DNA from: JAPLMI01 sp043798375
GTDB lineage: Bacteria; Omnitrophota; Gorgyraeia; 2-01-FULL-45-10
Direction: 5' to 3'
NCBI GenBank assembly: GCA_043798375.1
Contig: JAZDOS010000016.1
Location: 1-54,232 of the forward strand
Length of the DNA stretch: 54,232 nt
In this document: piece by piece, positions 8,217 through 16,730 of the stretch
Position numbering within the stretch: position 1 is the stretch's first letter
Layout of the letters: each line of letters begins with the position of its first letter
Notes under the pieces: model-generated
What the model was told of the DNA's origin: nothing
What the model saw: only the letters and a program-made list of their open reading frames with translations
Databases searched by the model: none
Translations under genes and position numbers: made by a program

Positions 8217-8840
8217 TTACGAAACATTTATTAAGGACACGAGCTCGCTATAAACCACGTGCACCCTGTGCGGCGCAAGCCCCCCGACTATATCCTTCTC
8301 AACAGTGGCGGTCACCACAATCATATTATCGTACACTATACCGGCAGGATCCGTATAGTATTGAAACCTTAAATCCGTTATTCCGAGCGTCGAAGGAATT
8401 ATGCTTATAACCCCGTCGTTATTCATGCAGTATACGGCGTTAAACCCGCTAGGCCCATCCGGTCCAAGGAAATAGCTTCTTGAATTTGCCGCGTCAGTCT
8501 CCAGGCCAAAATCGATTTGTTGAGACGGCGCGGGCATCGGAAAAGTCGGCGCCCTTATTGCCCCGGCTATGCCGTTTCTCCTCGTGTAAACCGTTGTTCC
8601 CACAGTATAAGTGCCGGCTGTGGGGTCGGATCTGCCGCGCACGACCGTCGACAGGGCGATTCTTGCTATCCTCGCGGCCTCTATCTCCGGATTCGTTTCG
8701 TGCCACCATGTCCAGAACATCACGTAAGCCCCTACCGCCGCCGATATGGTATACAGGGCTATGAACATGGCTATCATGATCTCGACCAGCGTAAAGGCCC
8801 TACGCCCTTCGGATCTAGGCGCCGGAATGAAACGATACAT
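8217..8840 (-). CDS. PilW-like minor pilin (prepilin cleavage motif)
   Basis: About 207 residues from the ATG at 8840 (MYRFIPAPRSEGRRAFTLVEIM). The motif RRAFTLVEIMIAMFIAL is a class III prepilin peptidase site (A instead of G at -1), followed by a hydrophobic helix. The rest is a globular domain with FMPAPS and QYYTDPAG stretches but no recognised catalytic motif. A longer frame (to 8900) is possible but would add a basic leader overlapping the upstream gene further. Sits in a run of four prepilin genes; probably a tip or initiation pilin. Confidence 0.7.
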   Translation of the reverse strand: MYRFIPAPRSEGRRAFTLVEIMIAMFIALYTISAAVGAYVMFWTWWHETNPEIEAARIARIALSTVVRGRSDPTAGTYTVGTTVYTRRNGIAGAIRAPTFPMPAPSQQIDFGLETDAANSRSYFLGPDGPSGFNAVYCMNNDGVISIIPSTLGITDLRFQYYTDPAGIVYDNMIVVTATVEKDIVGGLAPHRVHVVYSELVSLINVS

Positions 8841-9327
8841 AAGCAACCGCCCTTTCGGTGCACACCTGCCCCGCGCGATCCTCCGTCCATGCCGCGACAA
8901 AACCCACTATCTTGTAAGGAATCCCCCTGTATGTTATCGGAGTTCCGTCCGGATTTTCAATATTATCCGGTAGATAGGGATCCGGCGTTATCGTACCCAT
9001 AAGGTCGTCGGAAAGTTCCGGAGTGCCTCTGTCATCGATAACGACCGGAACAGGATCGGCCGAGGTAACCGTGGTATAGTAGTCCGCGTCGGGTAAATCG
9101 CTTCCTCTGTCATAAGCCTGGTTTATATCGCGCACCTCCTGCTCCATGTACAGCTTTAATATATTCATCGCGGCCATTCTGTGTTTAGCGTGGAGGGCGC
9201 TCGATTTTGCGGTATAGAACGTGCTCAATAAACCGATCAATAGAATTGTCAGTATGAAGATGCTTACCACGCTTTCAACCAGCGTCAGCCCCGATTTACC
9301 TTTCGCGATGATTTTATTGCAGGACAT
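8815..9327 (-). CDS. PilV/PulH-like minor pilin
   Basis: About 170 residues from the ATG at 9327 (MSCNKIIAKGKSGLTLVES). The motif KSGLTLVESVVSIFILTILLIGLL is a type IV prepilin cleavage site with the conserved Glu5. GAGG lies about 9 bases before this ATG; the ATG at 9336 would have it directly adjacent. The body is polar with a C-terminal beta region. It overlaps the genes on both sides (9314 and 8840), so the minor pilins are co-translated. Confidence 0.7.
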   Translation of the reverse strand: MSCNKIIAKGKSGLTLVESVVSIFILTILLIGLLSTFYTAKSSALHAKHRMAAMNILKLYMEQEVRDINQAYDRGSDLPDADYYTTVTSADPVPVVIDDRGTPELSDDLMGTITPDPYLPDNIENPDGTPITYRGIPYKIVGFVAAWTEDRAGQVCTERAVAYVSFHSGA

Positions 9328-9673
9328 GGCCGTCATCCTCTTTTGTGCACCTGACCTGCGGATTGGAGCCTATTGTTTCGATGATATATTCGCCTCCGGA
9401 CGGACAGACAGGTTCGCCGCCTCTTAAATAATTAACGTAGATATCGTCTTCCTGCTGAGAGCTGAGCCTCGCCCCAACATCCATATTATGCTCCATAGAG
9501 TATTGTTCGACGGCCGCCAGGATCTTTTTAAGATTATTTACGCATACCGTCTTCTTGGATATTTTGCTTATGGTTAAGTAATTGGGAATGGCTATAGAGA
9601 GGGCGATCGCGATGATGGCAACGACAATCATTGTTTCCACTAAAGTAAAACCGCTGCGCGTGGATCTTATCAT
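9314..9673 (-). CDS. Type IV/type II pseudopilin, PulG-like
   Basis: 119 residues. Prepilin site SGFTLVETMIVVAIIAIALSI at residues 7-27 with Glu at +5. Contains CVNNLKKILAAVEQYSMEH typical of short pilins and a C-terminal Cys pair region (VCPSGGEYI, VRCTKEDDGHVLQ). Ends with GHVLQ, like GHSLQ in the main pilin at 9841, so the two are paralogues. First gene of the transcription unit reading from the promoter at 9720-9748. Confidence 0.82.
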   Translation of the reverse strand: MIRSTRSGFTLVETMIVVAIIAIALSIAIPNYLTISKISKKTVCVNNLKKILAAVEQYSMEHNMDVGARLSSQQEDDIYVNYLRGGEPVCPSGGEYIIETIGSNPQVRCTKEDDGHVLQ

Positions 9674-9719
9674 GACTCCTTTGGCTTATTATATATAATA
9701 TATAACCGATATTTATACA

Positions 9720-9748
9720 AATTTATCACAAATACGGCAATTTGTCAA
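9720..9748 (-). promoter_or_regulatory. Promoter for the minor-pilin/pilM-Q operon
   Basis: Minus-strand -35 TTGACA (9743-9748), 17-base spacer, -10 TAAATT (9720-9725) preceded by TG (extended -10). It lies directly downstream of the pilin terminator and 47 bases before the 9673 start codon. Confidence 0.7.
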
Positions 9749-9768
9749 TAGAACTCCAGGCGGCCTCA

Positions 9769-9805
9769 TTAAAAAGCCCCACCCTTCCTAAAGAAGGGCG
9801 GGGCT
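9769..9805 (-). terminator. Rho-independent terminator after the main pilin gene
   Basis: 13-bp stem AGCCCCGCCCTTC/GAAGGGTGGGGCT (one G-U) with a 5-base loop, followed on the minus strand by TTTTTAA. It is 35 bases downstream of the 9841 stop, isolating the pilin transcript from the minor-pilin operon. Confidence 0.88.
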
Positions 9806-9840
9806 ACTCCTGAAATTATGGAGTCATTCCTGACTTCGTC

Positions 9841-10182
9841 TTATTGCAGAGAGTGGCCTGCTATATTACATGTCGGCCTTCCGCTAACAGCTGGAGGCGC
9901 ATACGCTGCACCGCCGCCGGGACAAGTGGGCCATGTCCTTATGTACTCATCCACGAGATCGGTCGTCCCGGGCGTATCAGTCGAGCCTTTATTATTATCT
10001 ATAGCCCAAACCTGGACCGCGCCTTCGATCTGTTTCAAGTTGGCTATACAGGCTTCCTGCTGCGCCCTCGTCCTTGCTTTGACGAAGTTCGGAATGGCTA
10101 TCGCCGCCAATAAACCAATAATTGCAACCACTATCATAATTTCAACGAGCGTAAAGCCTTTCCTATTCATCCTGATCATCAT
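9841..10182 (-). CDS. Type IV main pilin (PilA/PulG-like)
   Basis: 113 residues. The cleavage motif RKGFTLVEIMIVVAIIGLLAAIA (Gly-1, Phe+1, Glu+5) leaves a short leader. The mature body has ARTRAQQEACIANLKQIEGAVQ, a common pilin alpha-1 continuation, and two Cys (TCPGG, RPTCNIAGHSLQ) that may form the D-region disulphide. It has its own promoter, a leader of about 170 bases, a strong ribosome-binding site (GGAAGGTGA about 7 bases upstream) and a terminator, so it is expressed separately and probably highly; that suggests the major subunit. Confidence 0.83.
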   Translation of the reverse strand: MMIRMNRKGFTLVEIMIVVAIIGLLAAIAIPNFVKARTRAQQEACIANLKQIEGAVQVWAIDNNKGSTDTPGTTDLVDEYIRTWPTCPGGGAAYAPPAVSGRPTCNIAGHSLQ

Positions 10183-10357
10183 ATTAAGTCACCTTCCTTT
10201 CCCCCAGGATTGGGTATGTTTTTCTATAAAAAATCCCCAAAAGACCATATGGCTTAAATCTAACACCGGTCTATTTGGAGGCTTTTTATTTCTTTAACAA
10301 TATATTATAGCTATACGCCTTTCCTTCGCGTATCTCTCCTTTAGACCTTCTATTGTA

Positions 10358-10386
10358 AGTATACCCTACAAAATGCGTATTGTCAA
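10358..10386 (-). promoter_or_regulatory. Strong promoter for the main pilin gene
   Basis: Minus strand TTGACA (10381-10386), 17-base spacer, TATACT (10358-10363). The transcript would have a leader of about 170 bases before the ATG at 10182. The leader contains pairing segments (AGACC...GGTCT around 10241-10272) and runs of T, so post-transcriptional control is possible; I recognise no known riboswitch. Confidence 0.85.
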
Positions 10387-10403
10387 GTCCCGACAGACAG
10401 CTT

Positions 10404-11900
10404 TTACGGAAAATACTCGTACTTTCTTACCTGCGGATATCGAATACCCCCTCTTTTAAACCTTAAAAGGAACGCCTCGTGCCCGGACTTCTTCAGGAAT
10501 AGCCCGGCGATCCTATCATTATAGACATTGGCCCAGCCGGGCTCTGAAAGCATCCTGGCGTATACGGGGTTTCCCCTGTGAATCAGCGCTATATCCGCGG
10601 GGTAATCCGAAAGGGCCCTCTCCCAATCTTCTCCAAGATATAAAAAGTTGAAGAAATCGTTTATCGTCTTTACGCTATAAGCCGAGCATAACCTGCCGTC
10701 TAAAAATACCCTGCAGCCGGGGGCCAGTTTCCATATGCAATATTCGGCCCAGTTGAAAAAGATTATGGCGTTGCCGGATATCCCATTTTCCTTCATAAAA
10801 GAGACTGCGGTTACAGGGAAGGATTTTTGATCAACCTCTATCCGGCGAAAATCCGTCTTGTTAAAGAAAAACGTATAAGCTAACGATACGGTACAAAACA
10901 AAATCAGCGCCGCGGCGGCTATTGACGCCGGAATTCTCTCGAATATTTTTTTAACAGGCCCTCCCGCCGTATCTTCAAGGTATCCGGGTACGACAAACGC
11001 CGCGGTTACCGCGAAAAGCGGTATGTTCCTGCGCATCGCGATCGCCGCCAGCAACGTTACAAAAAGAACCGTTAGGCCTGTCATATCTTTTGGTTTGCGC
11101 GAAAAGAATACCGCAAATACCGATACCAGCGATAAAAAGACAAAGTCGATGTGCACCATTATAAATTCTATATTAAGGAGGCTCGCCCATTCGCTTAAAA
11201 AAGGCCGCGGTATTCCGGCGGAGTAAAAGATGAATTGCCATAACCTGATCCCGTAAGGATTAATAAAAGTCGCCGCGATAAACAAAGCCATCACTAATGC
11301 CAACGGCGCTGCGCGGCGGCCTCTTTTAATGATTTCGGTGATTAAAAAAATCCCCAGAAGAACGGCGCCGATGAAGAATGCGCCGTGAAGGTTCGCCCAT
11401 AAAATTCCGAGTACCGGCAGGATGTAAATGGTTTTAGAGCCTGCTGTTTTGTGCCGCTGTAAAATTAGAAGGAAGAGCGCGTATAGAAAATATGTTGCCA
11501 GATGCGGCCGAGTCGAGAACCCGTATCCCATTACCGATATTATAAGGACGAGCCATAGAAATCCGAGACCGCCGAAAATGCCCGCGGAATTTATGCCTAG
11601 ACATAGGATGCCTGTTACGCACGCCCCGATCAGTATTTTATATAAGATGAGCCCCGTATTTCCGAAGCGGGCGTAAATACGGTTTAATATATATTCGGCG
11701 AGCCATTCGTGGTTAATCCATTGACGGCCGGGCTCGGTAAAAGAGTAGGTGTTGACGTAATTAAAATCGTTACTCCAGGGCAGGGCCTTTACAAACCCGA
11801 CATTGCCCCAAAGGTCCACCTCCGCCTTGTTATCGGAAAAAACCTGCAGCGAAAAGAGGACGATCGCAAAAACGGCCAGGATTTTTATCAGGTTGCGCAC
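10404..11900 (-). CDS. Polytopic GT-C-like membrane protein
   Basis: 498 residues, about ten hydrophobic segments. Belongs to a widespread uncharacterised family recognised by an N-terminal periplasmic motif (DLWGNVGFVKALPWSND, then YSFTEPGRQWINHEWLAEYI) and a soluble C-terminal part (CRVFLDGRLCSAYSVKTI ... WERALSDYPADIALIHRG). The topology resembles lipid-linked-sugar GT-C glycosyltransferases, but no catalytic proof is visible. It lies 7 bases after pilC at the end of the pilT-pilB-pilC operon, so a role in pilin or surface glycosylation is possible; this is inference. Confidence 0.55.
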   Translation of the reverse strand: MRNLIKILAVFAIVLFSLQVFSDNKAEVDLWGNVGFVKALPWSNDFNYVNTYSFTEPGRQWINHEWLAEYILNRIYARFGNTGLILYKILIGACVTGILCLGINSAGIFGGLGFLWLVLIISVMGYGFSTRPHLATYFLYALFLLILQRHKTAGSKTIYILPVLGILWANLHGAFFIGAVLLGIFLITEIIKRGRRAAPLALVMALFIAATFINPYGIRLWQFIFYSAGIPRPFLSEWASLLNIEFIMVHIDFVFLSLVSVFAVFFSRKPKDMTGLTVLFVTLLAAIAMRRNIPLFAVTAAFVVPGYLEDTAGGPVKKIFERIPASIAAAALILFCTVSLAYTFFFNKTDFRRIEVDQKSFPVTAVSFMKENGISGNAIIFFNWAEYCIWKLAPGCRVFLDGRLCSAYSVKTINDFFNFLYLGEDWERALSDYPADIALIHRGNPVYARMLSEPGWANVYNDRIAGLFLKKSGHEAFLLRFKRGGIRYPQVRKYEYFP

Positions 11901-11907
11901 GCTTCCT

Positions 11908-13125
11908 TTAGCCGCTGACGAGGGAGCTTAGCTTGAATATTGGCAGAAACATACATATGACGATCGAGCCTATGACTATGCCCAGGAACGCTATGATAAG
12001 GGGCTCCATCATGCTCGTAAGCGAACTTACTGCGGTATCGACCTGTTCGTCGTAAAAGTCCGCGATCTTGGAGAGCATCTTCTCAAGCTCGCCGGACTGT
12101 TCTCCGACAGAGACCATCCTTGTGACCATGGGAGGGAATATTTTGGATCTGGCCAACGGTTCGGCTATATTCTCGCCCTCGCGGACATTGGAGCGGACAT
12201 TGTCTATGGCCGCCTCAACCACCTTATTGCCGGCAGTCTTTCCCACTATCTCCAGGGCTTGAAGTATCGGAACGCCCGACTTGATAAGCGTGGAGAGCGT
12301 CCTGGTGAATTTACTTATTGCGACCTTTCTGAAGAGAATGCCGAATATCGGCATATTCAATAGAATTGAATCGACTTTGAGCCTCCCTTTTTCAGTCTTA
12401 ATATACCGTGCGACGAATACGATGATACTTACGATTATTATTACTCCTAAAATGAAATAGTGCTGCATAAAATCGCTTATTTTAATAAGAACCATCGTCG
12501 GGGTGGGAAGCTTTGAGCCAAGCCCCTCGAATATACCCTTAAAAACTGGGATAACTTTCAGAAGCATAAGGAGTGTTATGCCCAAAGCCATGCCGCTTAC
12601 GACCCCGGGATACACAAGCGCCGACTTTACTTTATGCTGGAGCGCGTTCGTCTTCTCGAGATACGCCGCGAGCCTGTCTAAAATCTCATCGAGCATGCCG
12701 CTTGATTCTCCCGCCTTCACCATATTGACGAAGAGGGCAGAAAATACGTCTTTGTGTTTCGCGATCGCGTCCGAGAGGCTTGAGCCGGTTTCGACGTCAT
12801 TTCGGATATTTATTATGACGGCGCCGAAGGTCCTGTTGTCCATCTGCTCACCCAATATGTCAAGAGCGCTGACTAATGGTATGCCTGCGTCGACCATAGT
12901 GGCGAGCTGCCTCGAGAATATGACAAGGTCCTCCAGCTTTACCTTCTTCTTGCCGCCGAAAGATAACGACGAGAGCTTGAAGCCCGGCAGGGATTCGCTG
13001 ACAGAGACAATTATTAAATCCTTTTTCCTGAGCTCTGCGATAGCGCACTGCCGGTCGGCCGATTCCAGGACGCCTGTCAGGGTTTTACCTTCCTGGTCTT
13101 TCGCGACGTACTTAAAGTTTGGCAA
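11908..13125 (-). CDS. pilC: Type IV pilus inner-membrane platform protein PilC (GspF family)
   Basis: 405 residues, full length. Two repeated GspF domains (about 67-190 and 270-395), each with FSRQLATMVDAGIPLVSAL-type and FTRTLSTLIKSGVPILQAL-type signatures, and three transmembrane helices (about 170-190, 220-240, 375-395). It is the inner-membrane base driven by the PilB/PilT ATPases. One base separates it from pilB. Confidence 0.94.
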   Translation of the reverse strand: MPNFKYVAKDQEGKTLTGVLESADRQCAIAELRKKDLIIVSVSESLPGFKLSSLSFGGKKKVKLEDLVIFSRQLATMVDAGIPLVSALDILGEQMDNRTFGAVIINIRNDVETGSSLSDAIAKHKDVFSALFVNMVKAGESSGMLDEILDRLAAYLEKTNALQHKVKSALVYPGVVSGMALGITLLMLLKVIPVFKGIFEGLGSKLPTPTMVLIKISDFMQHYFILGVIIIVSIIVFVARYIKTEKGRLKVDSILLNMPIFGILFRKVAISKFTRTLSTLIKSGVPILQALEIVGKTAGNKVVEAAIDNVRSNVREGENIAEPLARSKIFPPMVTRMVSVGEQSGELEKMLSKIADFYDEQVDTAVSSLTSMMEPLIIAFLGIVIGSIVICMFLPIFKLSSLVSG

Positions 13126-13126
13126 T

Positions 13127-14848
13127 TTAATCCTCCGCGGTTACCCTTAACACTTCCTCAAGCGAGGTAGCGCCGTTCATAAAATTTTCCAGCGCGTTAT
13201 CCCTCAATGTCATCATGCCGAGCTCTTTTATCGCGTAATTCTTTATCTCGTCGCTCGACGCCTTTTTCATTATCATATCCCTTATCTTATCATCAAGGAG
13301 CATGGCCTCCAGAATTCCGATCCTTCCATAATAACCCGTCGAGTTGCATTTCGCGCACCCTTTACCTTTATAAAATGCTTTTACGCCCCTTTTGGCAACC
13401 TCGGCCATATTCACCCCGATCCTCTCGAGAACGCTCCCGGGTATCTCGGCCTCCTCTTTGCAATTCGGGCAGATCTTCCTCATGAGGCGTTGGGCGGAGG
13501 AAAGGACAAGGCTTGAGGCCGTCAGGAACGGCTCCACGCCCATATCTATAAGGCGCGTCAAAGCGCCCGCCGCGTCGTTGGTGTGGAGCGTGCTAAAGAT
13601 AAGCTGTCCTGTGAGAGACGCCTTTATGGCTATATCGGCCGTCTCGAAGTCCCTTATTTCTCCGATCATCACTATGTCCGGGCTTTGCCTTAATACGGAT
13701 TTCAGGGCGCTCGCGAATGTCAGTCCTATTTCAGGCCTGGCCGGGATTTGGGTAATACCGGCCAGCTCATACTCGACAGGATCCTCCAATGTAACGATAT
13801 TGCGCTCCAACGTATTGAGCTGGTTTATTATCGAATATAACGTGGTGGATTTGCCGCTGCCCGTAGGCCCTGTGACGAGTATCATGCCATAGGGGCGCGC
13901 GAGCGCCGTCTTAAACGTTTCCAGGGGCTTGGCTAGAAATCCCAACTTCTCCAGCCCTATGCTCAGGCTGGATTTGTCGAGCGCCCTCATGACGACCTTC
14001 CCGCCGAACGTTATCGGCAGGACCGACACCCTGAAGTCTATCTCCTTTCCCTCAAAACTGATCTTGAAACGGCCGTCCTGCGGAATCCTTGTCTCGGTTA
14101 TATCGAGCTTGGACATTATCTTGAGCCTGGCTATTACGGCATTCTGGTTCTTTTTGGGAAGCGTCAGGGCCTCGCGCAGGCTGCCGTCAATCCTGTATCT
14201 TACCCTCAGGAACTTTTCGCACGGCTCGATATGTATATCGCTGGCGCGCCTCTTCATGGCCTCGTTCAGTATGAGGCTTACCACCTTCACTATCGGCGCT
14301 TTCTGGCTCTCCTCGGCCATTTCGCTTACGTCGATCTCTTCTTCCTCGCCCGATTCTATCTCGACTTCTTCCTGAGGCACTTCGTCCAGCAGTTTCGATA
14401 TCTCCTGCGAATGCGTGCCGTAATAATTCGCTATCGCTTCCTTTATGTCGTTTTCCGTCGCTATCACGGGATCTATGTCATAATTTGTGAGGATTTTTAT
14501 CTCGTCGATGGCCAGGATATTGAGAGGATCCGACATCGCCAGCGTAACGACGTTCCCTATCTTCGACACGGGTATGAGGAAATATTTCTTCGCGACCTTC
14601 TCGGGAATGACCTGGATGACGTTTGGCGCGATCTTATATTTGGAAAGATCTATCGGAGGGATGTTAAGCTGGCGGCTCATCACCACCATAAGGTCTTTCT
14701 CGGAAAGATACCCCCTTTCGACAAGTATCCTGCCGAGGCTTCCGCCGGATTTCTTCTGGATTTCCAGCGCCTTGTCAAGGTCCCTCTCTTTTAAAAGGTT
14801 TCCCTTGATAAGCACTTCGATCAATTTATCTCTGAATGATTCCACCAT
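13127..14848 (-). CDS. pilB: Type IV pilus extension ATPase PilB (first paralogue)
   Basis: 573 residues from the ATG at 14848 (MVESFRDKLIEVLI). An in-frame extension to 14908 exists only inside the repeat element and is not credible. N-terminal MshEN-type repeat region (about 1-150), GspE AAA core with Walker A GPTGSGKSTTLYS (about 345), Asp box, Walker B IVMIGEIRDFETADIA, and a zinc-binding C4 segment CPNCKEEAEIP...CAKCNSTGYYGRIGILE. It hexamerises under PilC to drive pilus extension. Its ribosome-binding sequence GGGG is contributed by the repeat arm just upstream. Confidence 0.93.
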   Translation of the reverse strand: MVESFRDKLIEVLIKGNLLKERDLDKALEIQKKSGGSLGRILVERGYLSEKDLMVVMSRQLNIPPIDLSKYKIAPNVIQVIPEKVAKKYFLIPVSKIGNVVTLAMSDPLNILAIDEIKILTNYDIDPVIATENDIKEAIANYYGTHSQEISKLLDEVPQEEVEIESGEEEEIDVSEMAEESQKAPIVKVVSLILNEAMKRRASDIHIEPCEKFLRVRYRIDGSLREALTLPKKNQNAVIARLKIMSKLDITETRIPQDGRFKISFEGKEIDFRVSVLPITFGGKVVMRALDKSSLSIGLEKLGFLAKPLETFKTALARPYGMILVTGPTGSGKSTTLYSIINQLNTLERNIVTLEDPVEYELAGITQIPARPEIGLTFASALKSVLRQSPDIVMIGEIRDFETADIAIKASLTGQLIFSTLHTNDAAGALTRLIDMGVEPFLTASSLVLSSAQRLMRKICPNCKEEAEIPGSVLERIGVNMAEVAKRGVKAFYKGKGCAKCNSTGYYGRIGILEAMLLDDKIRDMIMKKASSDEIKNYAIKELGMMTLRDNALENFMNGATSLEEVLRVTAED

Positions 14849-14852
14849 ATCT

Positions 14853-14990
14853 ACCCCGTTAGAAAGCTCCGTCCCGTTACAAAGAAGCTTTGTAACGGGA
14901 CCCGCCATTTATGGCGGAGATGAATCCCGTTAGAAATCGGATTTCTAACGGGATGAAACGATATGTAGACCCCGTTCTTTCTAACGGGGT
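14853..14990. repeat. Composite palindromic element (CCCGTTAGA family) between pilB2 and pilB
   Basis: 138 bp bounded by a perfect 14-bp inverted repeat: ACCCCGTTAGAAAG (14853-14866) and CTTTCTAACGGGGT (14977-14990). Inside are further hairpins: GTCCCGTTACAAAG/CTTTGTAACGGGAC (14871-14884, 14888-14901), CCGCCAT/ATGGCGG (from 14902), ATCCCGTTAGAAAT/ATTTCTAACGGGAT (14924-14937, 14941-14954), and GTAGACCCCGTT/AACGGGGTCTAC (14965-14976, 14983-14994). The third is flanked by the 5-bp direct repeat ATGAA (14920-14924, 14953-14957). The outer element is flanked by ATCTA/GTCTA (4 of 5). It begins directly after the pilB2 stop codon TAG. Confidence 0.88.
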
Positions 14991-16730
14991 CTACACCGTA
15001 TCGATATCCTGATCGCCGACCGTGACCCGAAGCACTTCGTCGATCGTCGTGATCCCGTCTAACACATTCTGCATTCCGTTCTCTCTTAAGGTCTTCATGC
15101 CTTCGCGGCGGGCCTCGTCCCTTATCGCATACTCCTGAGCGTTTTCGAGTATGAGCGATTTGATTTTAGGGCTGAGCGTCATAACCTCCAACAGGCCTAT
15201 ACGGCCTTTATAACCGGTCTTCAAGCACGCGTCACAGCCCTTGCCGCGATAAAAGACGTTTTTTCCCTTTTCGTATTTTATCTTTAATCTTTCCGCCGCA
15301 TCTCTACTCAATTCGTATGGTTCTTTGCAGCTCTGGCAGATCTTCCGGACGAGCCTCTGGGCCCCGACAAGCACCAGGGATGATGTGATGAGAAACGGCT
15401 CGACGCCCATATTGACCAGGCGTATGATGGAGCCGGTCGCCGTTGTGGTGTGTAGGGTGCTCAATACGAGGTGCCCTGTCAGCGCCGATTTTATCGCTAT
15501 ATCTACCGTCTCGAAATCCCGTATCTCGCCTATCATTATCACGTTCGGGTCCTGCCTCAATATAGACCGCAAGCTCGCCGCGAAAGTAAGCCCGATATCG
15601 GGCCGCGCGGTGACCTGATTGATCCCTTCTATCAGATACTCCACCGGATCTTCAACGGTAACAACATTCTTTTCCGGAGAGTTAACGTGTTCCAGTATCG
15701 AATAGAGCGTTGTCGTCTTACCGCATCCCGTAGGGCCGCAGATGAGCATCATTCCGTGGGGACGCGCCGCCGCTTTTTTTACCCCGTCTATCGAGGCCTG
15801 GTCAAAACCGAGCCTATCTATGTCAAGCGTCGCCTGGGATTTATCTAGAATTCTTAACGCGACCTTCTCGCCCATGCTTGTCGGCAGGACCGATATTCTG
15901 AAATCGACCTCTCTTCCGTGGAGCCTGGCCTTGAACCTGCCGTCCTGCGGAAGGCGCCTCTCGGCTATGTCCAGATCCGACATTACTTTCAATCTGGACA
16001 CAATCGCGTTATGAAGCGCTACCGGAGGGTTTCTCCCCTCCTTCAATATGCCGTCGACCCTGTACCGTATGCGAAGCCTGTCATCCATGGGTTCGATCAG
16101 TATGTCGCTCGCCCTTATGTTAACGGCCTCGGCAAGAAGTAGGTTCGTAATCTTTACGACCGGCGCGTCCTGGGTCATCTTCAGGATGTCGGATGAGCTT
16201 TGCGCGGCCTCCCGCGAAACCTCATCCATCAGCCTCACGCCGTCCTGTTCGGCCTCCATCCCGTCAACGATCTTCTCTATGGCAAGATACGTATTCTCGT
16301 CATAATACTGGCTGATCGCCTCCCGGATCTCCTTCTCCGTCGTTATGACAGGGTTGATCTTTAACCCCGTGAGCGCCCCTATATCGTCGATCGCGAAAAT
16401 ATTCATAGGATCGGCCATCGCTATCGTAAGCGTATCGCCCATCTTCGCGATAGGCAGAATCTTATAATTTTTCGTCATTTTTTTGGGGATCAACCTTATG
16501 ACGCTGGGATCGATTTTATAGCGGGAGAGATTTATGGGCGGTATGCCGAGTTCCTGGCTCAGGGAGATCATAAGGTCGCTCTTAGACACGAAGCCGAGGT
16601 CAACGAGGATATTGCTTAAGGACCCGCCCTTCTCTTTCTGTACCGACAACGCCTTCTCAAGGTCGCCGGATTTTAAGAGTTTTTTATCTATTAGTATCCT
16701 GGTGAGCTTATCTTTGAGTTCAACGCTCAT
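14991..16730 (-). CDS. pilB: Second PilB/GspE-type ATPase
   Basis: 579 residues, about the same architecture as its downstream neighbour: MshEN N-domain (DKLTRILIDKKLLKSGDLEKAL, SNILVDLGFVSKSDLM), a second N2-like region, then the AAA core with Walker A GPTGCGKTTTLYS, Walker B VIMIGEIRDFETVDIA and the C4 zinc segment CQSCKEPYEL...CDACLKTGYKGRIGLLE. Tandem PilB paralogues may power different pili or form mixed complexes; which is the main motor cannot be told. The stop codon TAG touches the repeat element. Start overlaps the stop of the upstream MshEN gene by 4 bases (ATGA type). Confidence 0.92.
   Translation of the reverse strand: MSVELKDKLTRILIDKKLLKSGDLEKALSVQKEKGGSLSNILVDLGFVSKSDLMISLSQELGIPPINLSRYKIDPSVIRLIPKKMTKNYKILPIAKMGDTLTIAMADPMNIFAIDDIGALTGLKINPVITTEKEIREAISQYYDENTYLAIEKIVDGMEAEQDGVRLMDEVSREAAQSSSDILKMTQDAPVVKITNLLLAEAVNIRASDILIEPMDDRLRIRYRVDGILKEGRNPPVALHNAIVSRLKVMSDLDIAERRLPQDGRFKARLHGREVDFRISVLPTSMGEKVALRILDKSQATLDIDRLGFDQASIDGVKKAAARPHGMMLICGPTGCGKTTTLYSILEHVNSPEKNVVTVEDPVEYLIEGINQVTARPDIGLTFAASLRSILRQDPNVIMIGEIRDFETVDIAIKSALTGHLVLSTLHTTTATGSIIRLVNMGVEPFLITSSLVLVGAQRLVRKICQSCKEPYELSRDAAERLKIKYEKGKNVFYRGKGCDACLKTGYKGRIGLLEVMTLSPKIKSLILENAQEYAIRDEARREGMKTLRENGMQNVLDGITTIDEVLRVTVGDQDIDTV

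Noticed and set aside
10183..10357. Cyclic di-GMP riboswitch in the pilin leader
   Set aside because: The leader has some pairing potential, but the conserved GEMM core motifs are not present.
12503..13150. Plus-strand open frame opposite pilC
   Set aside because: Antisense shadow; pilC motifs on the minus strand are unambiguous.
14849..14908. N-terminal extension of pilB into the repeat element
   Set aside because: The extra residues are encoded only by the palindromic element and do not resemble PilB; the ATG at 14848 begins the conserved domain.
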